Shown here in pieces: positions 28,602-36,456 of a stretch of DNA of 64,000 nt. The notes under the pieces were generated by a model that was not told the DNA's origin, did no database searches, and saw only the letters and a list, made by a program, of their open reading frames with translations. The stretch covers positions 1,178,001 to 1,242,000 of the forward strand of contig NZ_JACHGW010000001.1 in assembly GCF_014202505.1 (NCBI RefSeq), read 5' to 3'. How positions within the stretch are numbered: position 1 is the stretch's first letter; every line of letters starts with the position of its first letter. The stretch is from Armatimonas rosea (GTDB lineage Bacteria > Armatimonadota > Armatimonadia > Armatimonadales > Armatimonadaceae). Both the position numbers and the translations under genes were made by a program.

Positions 28602-29618
28602 ATGCATGTACTATTTCTAGGAGGCACGGGCCTCATCTCAACAGCGATTGCGCGTAAGCTGCTCCAGCGTGGCGAGCAGGTGACGTGCTTCAACCGAGGG
28701 CGGAGTGAGAACCGGCTAGAGGCACACCCCAACCTGACGATTCTGAACGGGGACCGGAGCGACCGCGCGGCGTTTGAGGCGCTCTTTGAGGGCAAGCACT
28801 TCGATGTCGTGGTAGACATGATCTGCTTCAGCCCCGACGATGCCGCGTCGAGCATCCGCGCCTTCAAGGGCCGCTGCGAGCACTTTCTCTTCTGCTCGAC
28901 CGTCTGCGTGTACTCGGGGCCGCCGGTGACCATCCCGACCCCCGAGAGCGAGCCCTACCACTCGATCGGGGGCTACGGCAAGAACAAGGCGGCCTGTGAG
29001 CAGCTCTTCCTGAGCGAGCCCGACTTCCCTGCCACGGTCCTGCGGCCATCGCACAGCTACGGCGAGGGCGGGATGCTCATCCGGCCCGTGGGCGGCTGGG
29101 GCTCCTTTGGCACCTTCCCGGACCGCCTGCGCAAGGGCCTCCCCGTGATTGTCCCCGGCGATGGCACCAATGTCTGGGCGAGCTGCCATGTCGATGATGT
29201 CGCGGAGGGCTTTATCTCCGTGATGGGCAAGTCGGCCGCCATTGGGGAGTGCTTCAATATCACCGGCGAGGAGAATGTCACCTGGAACCGCTACCATGAG
29301 ATTGTCGCGGAGGTGGTCGGGGGGACATTTAATCCCGTCTACATTCCCACCACGGTGCTCGCCAAGCTCGCCAAGCCGGACTGGACCGGTGGCCTGCGCG
29401 AGATCTTCGCCTGGCCCAGTATCTTCACCACCGACAAGATCAAGGCAATCGGCGGCTACCCCGGCCAGAGCATCTCCTGGGCGGCGGGCGCGGCGCGGAC
29501 CATCGCCTGGATGGAGGCCAATGGCAAGGCTCAGCCCGCGGAGAGCGATACCTACGAAGACCGCCTGATCGCCGCTTGGCAGGAGCTCGTGGGCGCGCTC
29601 CCGCAGCTGGAGGCATAG
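28602..29618 (+). CDS. NAD-dependent epimerase/dehydratase (extended SDR)
   Basis: This 338-residue protein has the extended-SDR pattern: GGTGLISTAIARKLL at residues 7-21 (NAD binding), VVVDMICFSPDD, the catalytic FCSTVCVYSG and YGKNK at about 126-130 (YxxxK), and the C-terminal substrate region with FNITGEENVTWNRYHEIVAE. It resembles RNA-binding-protein-like/epimerase family proteins acting on sugars. It opens a cluster with an MFS transporter and a kelch protein, spaced by three bases and then overlapping, consistent with uptake and conversion of one sugar. Confidence 0.85.
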   Translation: MHVLFLGGTGLISTAIARKLLQRGEQVTCFNRGRSENRLEAHPNLTILNGDRSDRAAFEALFEGKHFDVVVDMICFSPDDAASSIRAFKGRCEHFLFCSTVCVYSGPPVTIPTPESEPYHSIGGYGKNKAACEQLFLSEPDFPATVLRPSHSYGEGGMLIRPVGGWGSFGTFPDRLRKGLPVIVPGDGTNVWASCHVDDVAEGFISVMGKSAAIGECFNITGEENVTWNRYHEIVAEVVGGTFNPVYIPTTVLAKLAKPDWTGGLREIFAWPSIFTTDKIKAIGGYPGQSISWAAGAARTIAWMEANGKAQPAESDTYEDRLIAAWQELVGALPQLEA

Positions 29619-29621
29619 GGC

Positions 29622-30860
29622 ATGCCCGACGGGCGCAAGCCGCACCTGCTCTGGTGGGTGGTGTTTCTGCTTGCGCCTGTCGCGCTCCTCAACTACCTCG
29701 ACCGCCAGATGCTCTCGGCGATGAAGTTCTCGGTGATGGGCGAGCTGCGCGACATTGGCAGCGACACCCGCTGGGGGATCATGCTGGCGCAGTTCAAGTG
29801 GGTCTATGCCTGCCTGAGCCCGGTCGGGGGCTACCTGGCGGACCGCTTCAGCCGCCGGGGGATCATTGTGGGGAGCCTTGCGGTCTGGTCCGCGATCACC
29901 TGGTGGACCGGGCAGGCGACCAGCTACTCGGAGCTCCTCTGGGCACGCACCCTGATGGGAGTGAGCGAGGCTTTCTACATCCCCGCCGCGCTCGCCCTCC
30001 TCATGGACTACCACACGGGGGCCACCAAGTCCCGCGCGACCGGCATCCACATGGCCGCGATCTATCTGGGCGTCATTCTTGGGGGCTTTGCCGGCTATGT
30101 CGCCGATGCGCCCGGACTAGGCTGGCGCTGGGCGTTTCACACGGCGGGAGCCGTGGGGATTGTCTACGCGCTCCCGCTTTGGCTTTTGCTCAAGGACCCG
30201 CCGCGCACGGGAGAGAGCGCTCCCAGAAACTCCCCGCTCGGGGCGCTCAAGCAGCTACTCCGTAACCCGTCGTTTCTACTCCTGACGCTCTACTTTGCGC
30301 TGATCGCCTGGCCGGGCTGGATGATGAAAGACTGGATGCCCGCGATGCTCAAGTCCCAGTTCGAGCTGAGCCAGGGGCGGGCGGGGGTCTCGGCGGGGCT
30401 CTACGTGAACCTGGCGGGCTTTGTGGGGCTGTTTTTAGGTGGGCTCTGGGCCGACCGCTGGGTGCGAAAGAGTGTCCGCGGGCGCACCACCGTGAGCGCG
30501 ATCGGGATGGGGCTAATTATTCCCGCTCTCTTTGGCCTTGGCTACTCGCCCAGCATTGGGGTGGCAATCGGGTTTCTGGCGCTCTTTGGGCTGGGCTTTG
30601 GGCTCTTCGATGGCAACAACATGCCCATCCTCTCCCAGCTCGTCCGCCCCGATCTCCGCGCGACCGGCTATGGCGTGATGAACTTTGTGAGCGTCAGCCT
30701 GGGGGGCTTTGCCGATATCGGGGTGGGGCGGCTCCGCGACTCGGGGGCGAGCTTCGCGGGGATTCTTAGTTTGACGGCGTGCGCGGTGGCGGTCAATGTC
30801 CTGCTGGTGCTGCTGATCCGGCCCCGCCCGGAGCTCACCCCGGAGCTAGAGCGCGTATGA
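29622..30860 (+). CDS. MFS transporter (anion:cation symporter-like)
   Basis: This 412-residue inner-membrane protein has 12 transmembrane segments. The first carries LLNYLDRQMLS, typical of hexuronate/sialic-acid/phthalate-type ACS family members, followed by GGYLADRFSRRG (MFS signature loop) and ARTLMGVSEAFYIPAALALL. It starts three bases after the epimerase gene and overlaps the kelch gene by four bases. The combination points to uptake of an acidic or amino sugar, an inference from context. Confidence 0.88.
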   Translation: MPDGRKPHLLWWVVFLLAPVALLNYLDRQMLSAMKFSVMGELRDIGSDTRWGIMLAQFKWVYACLSPVGGYLADRFSRRGIIVGSLAVWSAITWWTGQATSYSELLWARTLMGVSEAFYIPAALALLMDYHTGATKSRATGIHMAAIYLGVILGGFAGYVADAPGLGWRWAFHTAGAVGIVYALPLWLLLKDPPRTGESAPRNSPLGALKQLLRNPSFLLLTLYFALIAWPGWMMKDWMPAMLKSQFELSQGRAGVSAGLYVNLAGFVGLFLGGLWADRWVRKSVRGRTTVSAIGMGLIIPALFGLGYSPSIGVAIGFLALFGLGFGLFDGNNMPILSQLVRPDLRATGYGVMNFVSVSLGGFADIGVGRLRDSGASFAGILSLTACAVAVNVLLVLLIRPRPELTPELERV

Positions 30861-31822
30861 ACTGGCAAAAACTCCCCAACCTCCCCGACCGTGAGGGCTT
30901 TGCGGGCTCGTTTGCGGGGACAAGCCACGGGGCGCTGCTGGTCGCGGGCGGCGCGAACTTCCCGGAGAAGCGGCCCTGGGAGGGAGGCACCAAGGTCTGG
31001 ACCGACTCCGTCTTTGGGCTGGAGCGCCCCGGCGGCACCTGGCGCACGCTAGGCAGGCTCCCCGGTCCGCGCGGCTATGGGGTGAGTGTGTCGTTTGAGG
31101 ACAGCCTGCTCTGTGTGGGGGGGAGCGACTCGACCCGGCACTATCCCGACACGTTTGCGCTGGAGTGGCGCGACGGCAAGCTAGCGATCCATACCCTGCC
31201 TCCCCTGCCGATCCCGCTGGCGAACGCCTGCGGCACGCGGGTGGACGACCAGCTCTTTGTGGTGGGGGGGCAGGAGGCTCCGGGGAGCACGAGCGCCAGC
31301 AACCGGGCTTTCTGCCTGACTCTCTCTCGGAGCGCGGCGGGCTGGAGCGAGCTGCCGCCCTTGCCCGGCCCCGGGCGGATTCTAGCCACCGCGGCGGCGC
31401 ACGAGGGGAGCCTCTGGGTCTTTGGCGGGGCGGAGCTCTTTGCCAAGGACGATGGCACGGTGCTGCGGCGCTACCTGCGCGATGCCTACCAGTACGCCCC
31501 CAAAACGGGCTGGCGGCGGCTGGCCGACCTACCCGCCCCCGCGGTGGCGGCACCGACCCCCGCCCCGACATCGGCGATGGGAATCTACCTGCTGGGCGGC
31601 GACGATGGCCAGCGCGCGGGCTTGCCGCAGCAGACGCACCCGGGTTTTTCCAAGACCCTGCTGCGCTACGAGCCCGCGACCGATCAGTGGCGACGCGTGG
31701 GGGAGCTCAGGGTGGCGCGGGTGACGGTCCCCGTGGTGCACTGGGAGGACCGCTGGGTGATCGCTGGGGGGGAGGCCCGGCCCGGTGTGCGCTCCCCCGA
31801 GGTCTGGGCGGTGCGGCCCTAG
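30857..31822 (+). CDS. Kelch-repeat protein, N-acetylneuraminate epimerase-like
   Basis: This 321-residue beta-propeller resembles NanM/YjhT-type sialic-acid mutarotases: WQKLPNLPDREGFAGSFAGTS, LLVAGGANFPEKRPWEGG and a further kelch motif (LFVVGGQEAPGS, LWVFGGAELFA, WVIAGGEARPG). NanM proteins are usually periplasmic; no signal peptide is visible here, so it may work in the cytosol. The ATG overlaps the MFS stop. Together with the transporter, the sugar handled may be N-acetylneuraminate or a related acid, unproven. Confidence 0.8.
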   Translation: MNWQKLPNLPDREGFAGSFAGTSHGALLVAGGANFPEKRPWEGGTKVWTDSVFGLERPGGTWRTLGRLPGPRGYGVSVSFEDSLLCVGGSDSTRHYPDTFALEWRDGKLAIHTLPPLPIPLANACGTRVDDQLFVVGGQEAPGSTSASNRAFCLTLSRSAAGWSELPPLPGPGRILATAAAHEGSLWVFGGAELFAKDDGTVLRRYLRDAYQYAPKTGWRRLADLPAPAVAAPTPAPTSAMGIYLLGGDDGQRAGLPQQTHPGFSKTLLRYEPATDQWRRVGELRVARVTVPVVHWEDRWVIAGGEARPGVRSPEVWAVRP

Positions 31823-32466
31823 CGGAAGACAGCGTAGAGGCGTGCCGCGACAGTGGTGCCAAGACAGGGCCCCAGCAGATAGATCCACCCGTGTGTCAGC
31901 GCTGCTCCTCCCGAGACCAGTGCAGGCCCAAGCGAGCGGGCCGGGTTCATCGAGCCCCCCGTGAGTGGCCCCCCGATCCAGACCAAAAAGACCACGCACA
32001 GGCCAATCGCTACCCCTGCAACGGGAGTGGAGGCCCGTGGGTCGGTGGCGACCGCCAGAATCAGGAGCATGAGCAAGCAGGCAAGAGTCGCCTCCAGCAC
32101 GAGACAAGAGAGCACCGAAGCCCCGACTGCGGGAACATGGGTCCCATGGGCACCGGCACCAAAGATCAGCGCGGTCAGGCCCGCCGCCAGAGTCGCTCCA
32201 AGTACTTGCGCCACGACATAGCCGGGGACCTGCTTCCACGGGAACTTGCCCGAGACCGCAAAGCCCAGAGTGACCGCGGGGTTGAAGTGCGCCGCGCTGA
32301 TATGCCCAAAGGCGGTGATCATCGCCAGCACCGCCAGCCCCGAGACCCAGGCTGCCGCCGCCAGCGAGCTGTCGCCGCCGTGGAGCTTCCCCGATGCCGA
32401 GAGCGCGACAGGCGCAAAGACAATCCCAAACGTGCCGAGCAGCTCCGCGAGAAACTTCTGTTTCAT
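31819..32466 (-). CDS. Aquaglyceroporin-type channel of the ars operon (AqpS-like)
   Basis: This 215-residue six-helix MIP channel carries both NPA boxes (HFNPAVT near residue 60 and SMNPARS near 172). It ends the arsenic operon, overlapping arsC by four bases. In Sinorhizobium, AqpS replaces an arsenite pump and lets arsenite made by ArsC leave the cell down its gradient; the same job is likely here because no ArsB/Acr3 gene is present. It overlaps the kelch gene by four bases, tail to tail. Confidence 0.88.
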   Translation of the reverse strand: MKQKFLAELLGTFGIVFAPVALSASGKLHGGDSSLAAAAWVSGLAVLAMITAFGHISAAHFNPAVTLGFAVSGKFPWKQVPGYVVAQVLGATLAAGLTALIFGAGAHGTHVPAVGASVLSCLVLEATLACLLMLLILAVATDPRASTPVAGVAIGLCVVFLVWIGGPLTGGSMNPARSLGPALVSGGAALTHGWIYLLGPCLGTTVAARLYAVFR

Positions 32467-32867
32467 GCAAGCTCTGCCAGGAGGGTCTCAACACGGGCCT
32501 TTATCTGGTCCCGAATCTCGCGCACCTTCTCGATCGGCTGGCCCTTGGGATCGTCTAGGCCCCAGTCCTCGGTGAAGAAGATGCGTGCGGGACAGGCATC
32601 CGCGTCCACTCCACAGCCCATCGTGATCTTCTTGTCCGCCCGATCTGCGAGCTCTTGGGTGAGCTGCTTGGGGCTCTGAGCGGCCATGGAGATACCGAGC
32701 TCCGCCATGACCTCGACAGCAACCGGGTTGATCTGGGTCCCCGCCACCGTTCCCGCCGACTCACCCACCACCGCGAGGCCACGCTCCTTGGCGTAGTGAT
32801 TGACAAAGGCCTCCGCCATCTGGGAGCGTCCGGCGTTGTGGACACAGACAAAGAGCACGGTCTTCAT
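32463..32867 (-). CDS. arsC: Arsenate reductase ArsC, low-molecular-weight phosphatase type
   Basis: This 134-residue enzyme reduces arsenate to arsenite. The phosphatase P-loop VCVHNAGRSQMAEA is at residues 8-21 (C9, R15), with the redox cysteines in TMGCGVDADACPARIF near 83-91 and the aspartate loop DWGLDDPKGQ near 100, as in thioredoxin-coupled ArsC. ATG 32867 is chosen; an in-frame upstream extension is a shadow of arsI. It overlaps its neighbours on both sides by four bases. Confidence 0.93.
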   Translation of the reverse strand: MKTVLFVCVHNAGRSQMAEAFVNHYAKERGLAVVGESAGTVAGTQINPVAVEVMAELGISMAAQSPKQLTQELADRADKKITMGCGVDADACPARIFFTEDWGLDDPKGQPIEKVREIRDQIKARVETLLAELA

Positions 32868-33355
32868 GAGCAGCCACACCCCGTCTTTGCCATCGTCAGG
32901 CTCAGCCCACGTGCCTGGGGAGTACAGCACCCTGCGGGCTCCGCCCCTGCCTGAGGAGGTGCCTCAAAAGCGCCGTCCATCATGTCGTCCAGGATCGTGT
33001 AGATCTCCCAGGAATTGCCATCGGGGTCCTGTGCCCAGACCTTTTCTTGGCGGGCATGGCAGCAGACAGTGTCCCCCTCATCCAGGGAGACGAGCCCGGC
33101 AGCGGTCAGGCGCTCTCGGGCGGCCTGCACCGCCTCCACCGAGTCTAGGACCACACCCAGGTGGTTGAGGGCACCGCCTGTAGCAGGGAGTGCGCTCTGG
33201 TTGAGAGCCAGCTTGAGTGCTGGGGTCTCCAGGTCAAAGTTGGCGTAGCCGGGGCGGATTTTATGGGCAGGGACACCAAAAAACGCCTCGTAGAAAGCGA
33301 CCGATCGTATCACATCGCTCACATTGAGCGAGACATGGGTCTTAGCAGCAGCCAT
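32864..33355 (-). CDS. arsI: ArsI-type VOC protein (C-As lyase family)
   Basis: This 163-residue protein is of the ArsI/CadI VOC family: THVSLNVSDV with metal-ligand H7, LNHLGVVLD, the vicinal cysteine pair in GDTVCCHARQEKVWAQDPDGNSWEIY, and a cysteine-rich tail (GCC, GCGC). ArsI is a non-haem iron dioxygenase that cleaves the C-As bond of trivalent organoarsenicals, releasing arsenite. It lies second in the ars operon, overlapping arsR by 14 bases and arsC by four. Confidence 0.88.
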   Translation of the reverse strand: MAAAKTHVSLNVSDVIRSVAFYEAFFGVPAHKIRPGYANFDLETPALKLALNQSALPATGGALNHLGVVLDSVEAVQAARERLTAAGLVSLDEGDTVCCHARQEKVWAQDPDGNSWEIYTILDDMMDGAFEAPPQAGAEPAGCCTPQARGLSLTMAKTGCGCS

Positions 33356-33677
33356 GGGGTTTTTCTCCTAGAAATGCGGCAAGCGCCGCGACGGTTGAGG
33401 GATTGAGGGCACAGACAACAAACTTGCCACGCTTCTCCATCGTGATAAGCCCCGCGAGCCGTAGCTCCTTAAGATGGGCCGAGACCGTGGAGGTGATCTT
33501 CTCCGCACCGGTGATCTTGCAGCAGACCTCACCGACTGTGGGGCCGACCGTGGGACGAATCCCGCCATCTTCCTCTATGGCGGCGGTTGGGCAGCAGTCG
33601 CGCAGGCACTGAAAGATCGCCAAGCGGGTCGGGTCCCCGAGGGCTTTAAAGGCGGTGGTAAGCTGTTCGTCTGTCAT
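33342..33677 (-). CDS. arsR: ArsR-family arsenic-responsive repressor
   Basis: This 111-residue winged-helix repressor reads ALGDPTRLAIFQCLRDCCP and, in the recognition helix, TSTVSAHLKELRLAGLITMEKRGKFVV. Metal-sensing cysteines appear as CC pairs near residues 28 and 52 and at the C-terminus (HGCC), not in the classical ELCVCDL position. An in-frame acidic insertion follows the first pair. It is the first gene of the operon and probably represses it through the palindrome at 33686-33697. Confidence 0.9.
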   Translation of the reverse strand: MTDEQLTTAFKALGDPTRLAIFQCLRDCCPTAAIEEDGGIRPTVGPTVGEVCCKITGAEKITSTVSAHLKELRLAGLITMEKRGKFVVCALNPSTVAALAAFLGEKPHGCC

Positions 33678-33685
33678 GATGTTTT

Positions 33686-33712
33686 ATTTCGCGAAATGAC
33701 GAAATAATTCTA
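33686..33712 (-). promoter_or_regulatory. ars operon promoter and operator
   Basis: Minus-strand -10 TAGAAT (33707-33712) is followed by a perfect 12-base palindrome ATTTCGCGAAAT (33686-33697) near the expected start site, and a partial ATTTCGTC copy in between. The placement over the transcription start suits ArsR repression. Confidence 0.6.
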
Positions 33713-33735
33713 CCCCCGTCTCGCACAAGGCGCAA

Positions 33736-33767
33736 GAAAAAAAATCGCGGCCCGGGTGGGCCGCGAT
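33736..33767 (-). terminator. Terminator of the di-haem peroxidase gene
   Basis: On the minus strand ATCGCGGCCC-ACCC-GGGCCGCGAT is followed by eight T residues, 24 bases after the peroxidase stop codon. Confidence 0.85.
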
Positions 33768-33790
33768 AGAGTGGGTGGTTAGAGAGCGTG

Positions 33791-35215
33791 CTACTTCTTG
33801 AACGGATTGGAGAACTTGGGATCGCTGAGGATGGAGTTGTCGGTCAGCGTGCGCAGGAACGCGATCAGCGCATCCCTGTCCTCCCCGGAGATATTCAGGC
33901 GCTGTGGGACGCCCCCCGGCCCCTTGAGCCGGTTGTCGAGCGCGGGACCGTCTTTTACCCCCCCGATATAGTGGTCCACCACCTGCCCGAGAGTGGTGAA
34001 GCGCCCATCGTGCATGTAGGGGCCGGTGACCGCGATGTTCTTCAGCGACGGCGACTTAAAGATGCGGGTCTCGCCGGCATCGAGGCCATTGCTGCGCGAG
34101 TTGGCGGTAAGCGAGAAGGTCGGGATCGTGTGGCAGCCCGCACAGCCCGCCCCACCCTGGTTGGGTGCGAGGAGATAGACCTGCTTGCCGCGCTCCTCTT
34201 GGTCGGTGTAGCCCGTGAAGCGCGCCCCGATATTGGCATTGGGTTGCCCCGGGTTGAAGACCTTGGCGAACTCCGTGTCGAAGCGGCTATTCACCGAGAC
34301 CATGCTGCGCTCGTACTGGGCGATGGCGCGCTGGATACGGTCCTCCGTGATAGTGCTATCGCCAAAGACCCACTTGAAGAGCTCGGGGTAGTAGGGGAGG
34401 GTGTTCATCTTGGTGATGAGCGCGGACATTCCTCCGTTGGCGGTATCGAAGCCCATCTCGACCGAGTTCTGGATCGGCTGGGTGGCCTGGGCCTCCAGGC
34501 TGGCGGCGCGCTTGTCCCAGAACATCTGCATCCCGGTGTAGAAGCGTGCATTGGCGATCCGCATGGCGTGCGCCCCTGTCTGGCCGCCCTCGAAGCCCGT
34601 GCTGAGTGTCTTGTTGTCGGTGAAGCCTTGGTTTTGGCTGTGGCAGGTGGCACAGGCGACCGTGTTGTTGCGGCTCAGGCGGGGATCGAAGAAGAGGACG
34701 CGTCCCAGAGTCGCGCCCCGGTCGGTGAGCTGGTTGTTGGCGGGCGTGTTGTTCTGCCCCTGCACAGTGGCATCGTAGTGCACCGGGTAGGTGGGGTTGG
34801 CGTAGTTAAAGAGGTTCGTCACGTCGATCGTCGTGTACTCTTTGGTCCCCGCAAACGGGTCTGGCGTGGGGGTGGGAGTAGGAGTCGGCGTGGGCGTTGG
34901 GGTCGGCGTCGGTGTTGGGGTGGGAGTTGGCGTCGGCGTCGGTGTCGGACTTGGGGTGGGAGTCGGGGTTGGCGTCGGCGTGGGGGTGGGCGTGCCGCCC
35001 GGGTCCGGTGTGGGCGTGGGTGTCGCGGTGGCTCCCGGTGTCGGGGTGGGGCTCGGTGTCGCGGTTGGAGCGGCCGTGGGGGCAGGAGTGGGCGTCGCCG
35101 CCGTCCCACCGCCCCCGCCACAGCCGCCCGTGGCAACGAGAGCAAAGGCTTGCAGGGTAAAGAGCAGAGAGAGGACGCGTCGCCGCCGAGGGGTGAGCAA
35201 GTCTTTTGATTCCAT
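33791..35215 (-). CDS. Di-haem cytochrome c peroxidase (CCP/MauG family) lipoprotein
   Basis: This 474-residue exported protein has an N-terminal signal with a lipobox (VATGGC near residue 32), a Thr-Pro repeat linker (about 40-118), and a CCP-type catalytic domain. Two haem sites are CATCH (near 187) and CAGCH (near 330), and [18 protein letters not shown] near 395 is the family end motif. Such proteins reduce hydrogen peroxide or oxidise partner proteins. ATG 35215 is chosen because the signal follows it directly; the longer frame upstream reads through a repeat. The linker probably holds the enzyme off the membrane. Confidence 0.9.
   Translation of the reverse strand: MESKDLLTPRRRRVLSLLFTLQAFALVATGGCGGGGGTAATPTPAPTAAPTATPSPTPTPGATATPTPTPDPGGTPTPTPTPTPTPTPSPTPTPTPTPTPTPTPTPTPTPTPTPTPTPDPFAGTKEYTTIDVTNLFNYANPTYPVHYDATVQGQNNTPANNQLTDRGATLGRVLFFDPRLSRNNTVACATCHSQNQGFTDNKTLSTGFEGGQTGAHAMRIANARFYTGMQMFWDKRAASLEAQATQPIQNSVEMGFDTANGGMSALITKMNTLPYYPELFKWVFGDSTITEDRIQRAIAQYERSMVSVNSRFDTEFAKVFNPGQPNANIGARFTGYTDQEERGKQVYLLAPNQGGAGCAGCHTIPTFSLTANSRSNGLDAGETRIFKSPSLKNIAVTGPYMHDGRFTTLGQVVDHYIGGVKDGPALDNRLKGPGGVPQRLNISGEDRDALIAFLRTLTDNSILSDPKFSNPFKK
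34858..35100 (-). repeat. Thr-Pro coding microsatellite
   Basis: About 240 bases of GGXGTX hexamers encode (TP)n with occasional A, S, G and D. The reverse frame reads poly-(GV), a translation shadow. The array is likely to vary in length between strains. Confidence 0.85.
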
Positions 35216-35268
35216 AGTGGCCTCAGGGTAAATCTTAGTCGTGAAGAAGTCATGAAGCGTGGCATATT

Positions 35269-35395
35269 GGCGGGGATTGGAAATCCCCGCCTCCCGAAAA
35301 GAGCGTCCCGAGGACGCGGGAAATGCTCGGCCTCTGCGCGTCCTCGGGACGCTCCCCAAACTCGGAGACGGGGATTTCCAATCCCCGTCTCCGAG
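35269..35395. repeat. Repeat family E, copy 1 (full palindrome)
   Basis: Nested inverted repeats: an outer hairpin pair with cores GGGGATTGGAAATCCCC and GGGGATTTCCAATCCCC, and an inner pair GAGCGTCCCGAGGACGCG with its complement CGCGTCCTCGGGACGCTC. It fills the divergent gap between the peroxidase and NIPSNAP genes. Related copies lie at 41141-41270 and 58917-58974. Confidence 0.85.
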
Positions 35396-35414
35396 TTTGT
35401 GCTAGAATTGCCTC

Positions 35415-36119
35415 ATGAACGACAAGCGCTGCTACGAGCTTCGCATCTACACGGCGGGGGAGGGCAAGCTCGATGCCCTCAATGCCCGCTTCCGCAACCA
35501 CACGCTGGGGCTCTTTAAGAAACATGGCATGACCAATGTAGGCTACTGGATGCCGCTGGAGAACCCGGAGCGCAAGCTCTATTACATCCTCTCGTTCCCC
35601 AGCCGGGAGTTTCGGGATGCCGCCTTCAAGGCCTTCGGTGCCGACCCCGAGTGGCAGGCGGTCTACAAAGAGTCCGAAAAAGACGGCCGGCTCGCTGTTA
35701 AGGTGGAGTCGCAGTTTCTGCACACGCTGGATTTCTCGCCCAAGCTCCCTGCCAAGTCCGCACGCCAGCCACGGGCCTTTGAGCTCCGGACCTACTTTGC
35801 CTCGCCGGGGAATCTGGCGCGGCTCCAGAACCGCTTTCGGCAGCACACGCTCAAGCTCTTTGAGAAGCACAAGATGACCAATATCGCCTACTGGGAGCTC
35901 GACCCGGATCAAAAAGGCGCGGACAACACCCTGGTCTATCTCATGGCCTACCCCAATGAAGCCGCCCGAAAAGCATCGTGGGACACCTTCCGCACCGACC
36001 CGGCCTGGCTCGCGGCGCGGGAGGCATCGGAGAGAGAGGCGGGCGGGATGCTGACCCTCAAAGACGGTGGCGTGGTCTCGGTGCCGCTTGCTCCTACGGA
36101 CTACTCACCCCTCCAGTAA
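35415..36119 (+). CDS. NIPSNAP family protein, two tandem domains
   Basis: This 234-residue protein consists of two NIPSNAP (dimeric alpha-beta barrel) repeats: YELRIYTAGEGKLDALNARFRNHTLGLFKKHGMTNVGYW at residues 6-44 and FELRTYFASPGNLARLQNRF with HKMTNIAYW around 120-158. Bacterial members are of unknown catalytic role; some may be oxygenases or heme-binding. TAGAAT lies six bases before ATG, so the mRNA is probably leaderless. It stands alone. Confidence 0.88.
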   Translation: MNDKRCYELRIYTAGEGKLDALNARFRNHTLGLFKKHGMTNVGYWMPLENPERKLYYILSFPSREFRDAAFKAFGADPEWQAVYKESEKDGRLAVKVESQFLHTLDFSPKLPAKSARQPRAFELRTYFASPGNLARLQNRFRQHTLKLFEKHKMTNIAYWELDPDQKGADNTLVYLMAYPNEAARKASWDTFRTDPAWLAAREASEREAGGMLTLKDGGVVSVPLAPTDYSPLQ

Positions 36120-36456
36120 TAGGCCGCGATGCCGCCCTATTTATCGGAGAGGCGGCGTTATTTCCTACTTCCCACAATTTAATGCCTCGGCAGTAAGCAT
36201 TGATGAACCCGGTAGGGAGTGTTGATGAACGCGCTGGAGGCGTTGATGAGCCCGCTGCTCAGGATAACAGACGAGCTGGCCGGAGAGTAAGCTGGGGGCT
36301 CCCCTCCCATGTCCTGTCTCTCTAATCTCTGCCGGTGAGGATGTAGCAGGATCGCTTAAGTTTTGCGCGTCCTCGACGTAGAACAGCCCGGCGGAATGTG
36401 CTAGAATTCAAGCATATTCCGTGCGGGCTCCGCCCGCTTCGCCGAAGAGGGAAAAG
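36120..36456. other. Intergenic region upstream of the PSD1 gene
   Basis: I see no gene here. It contains a hairpin GCCGCC...GGCGGC after the NIPSNAP stop, three degenerate direct repeats of TTGATGAAC/TTGATGAGC at 36200, 36222 and 36243 (period 21-22 bases, about two helical turns), and the PSD1 promoter (TAGAAT near 36401-36406) with a leader holding a small GCGGGC hairpin and AGAGGGAAAAG before the start. Confidence 0.5.

Noticed and set aside
34833-35231. Plus-strand reading frame with long (GV)n sequence
   Set aside because: It is the reverse-strand shadow of the Thr-Pro linker of the di-haem peroxidase; no promoter or start context supports it.
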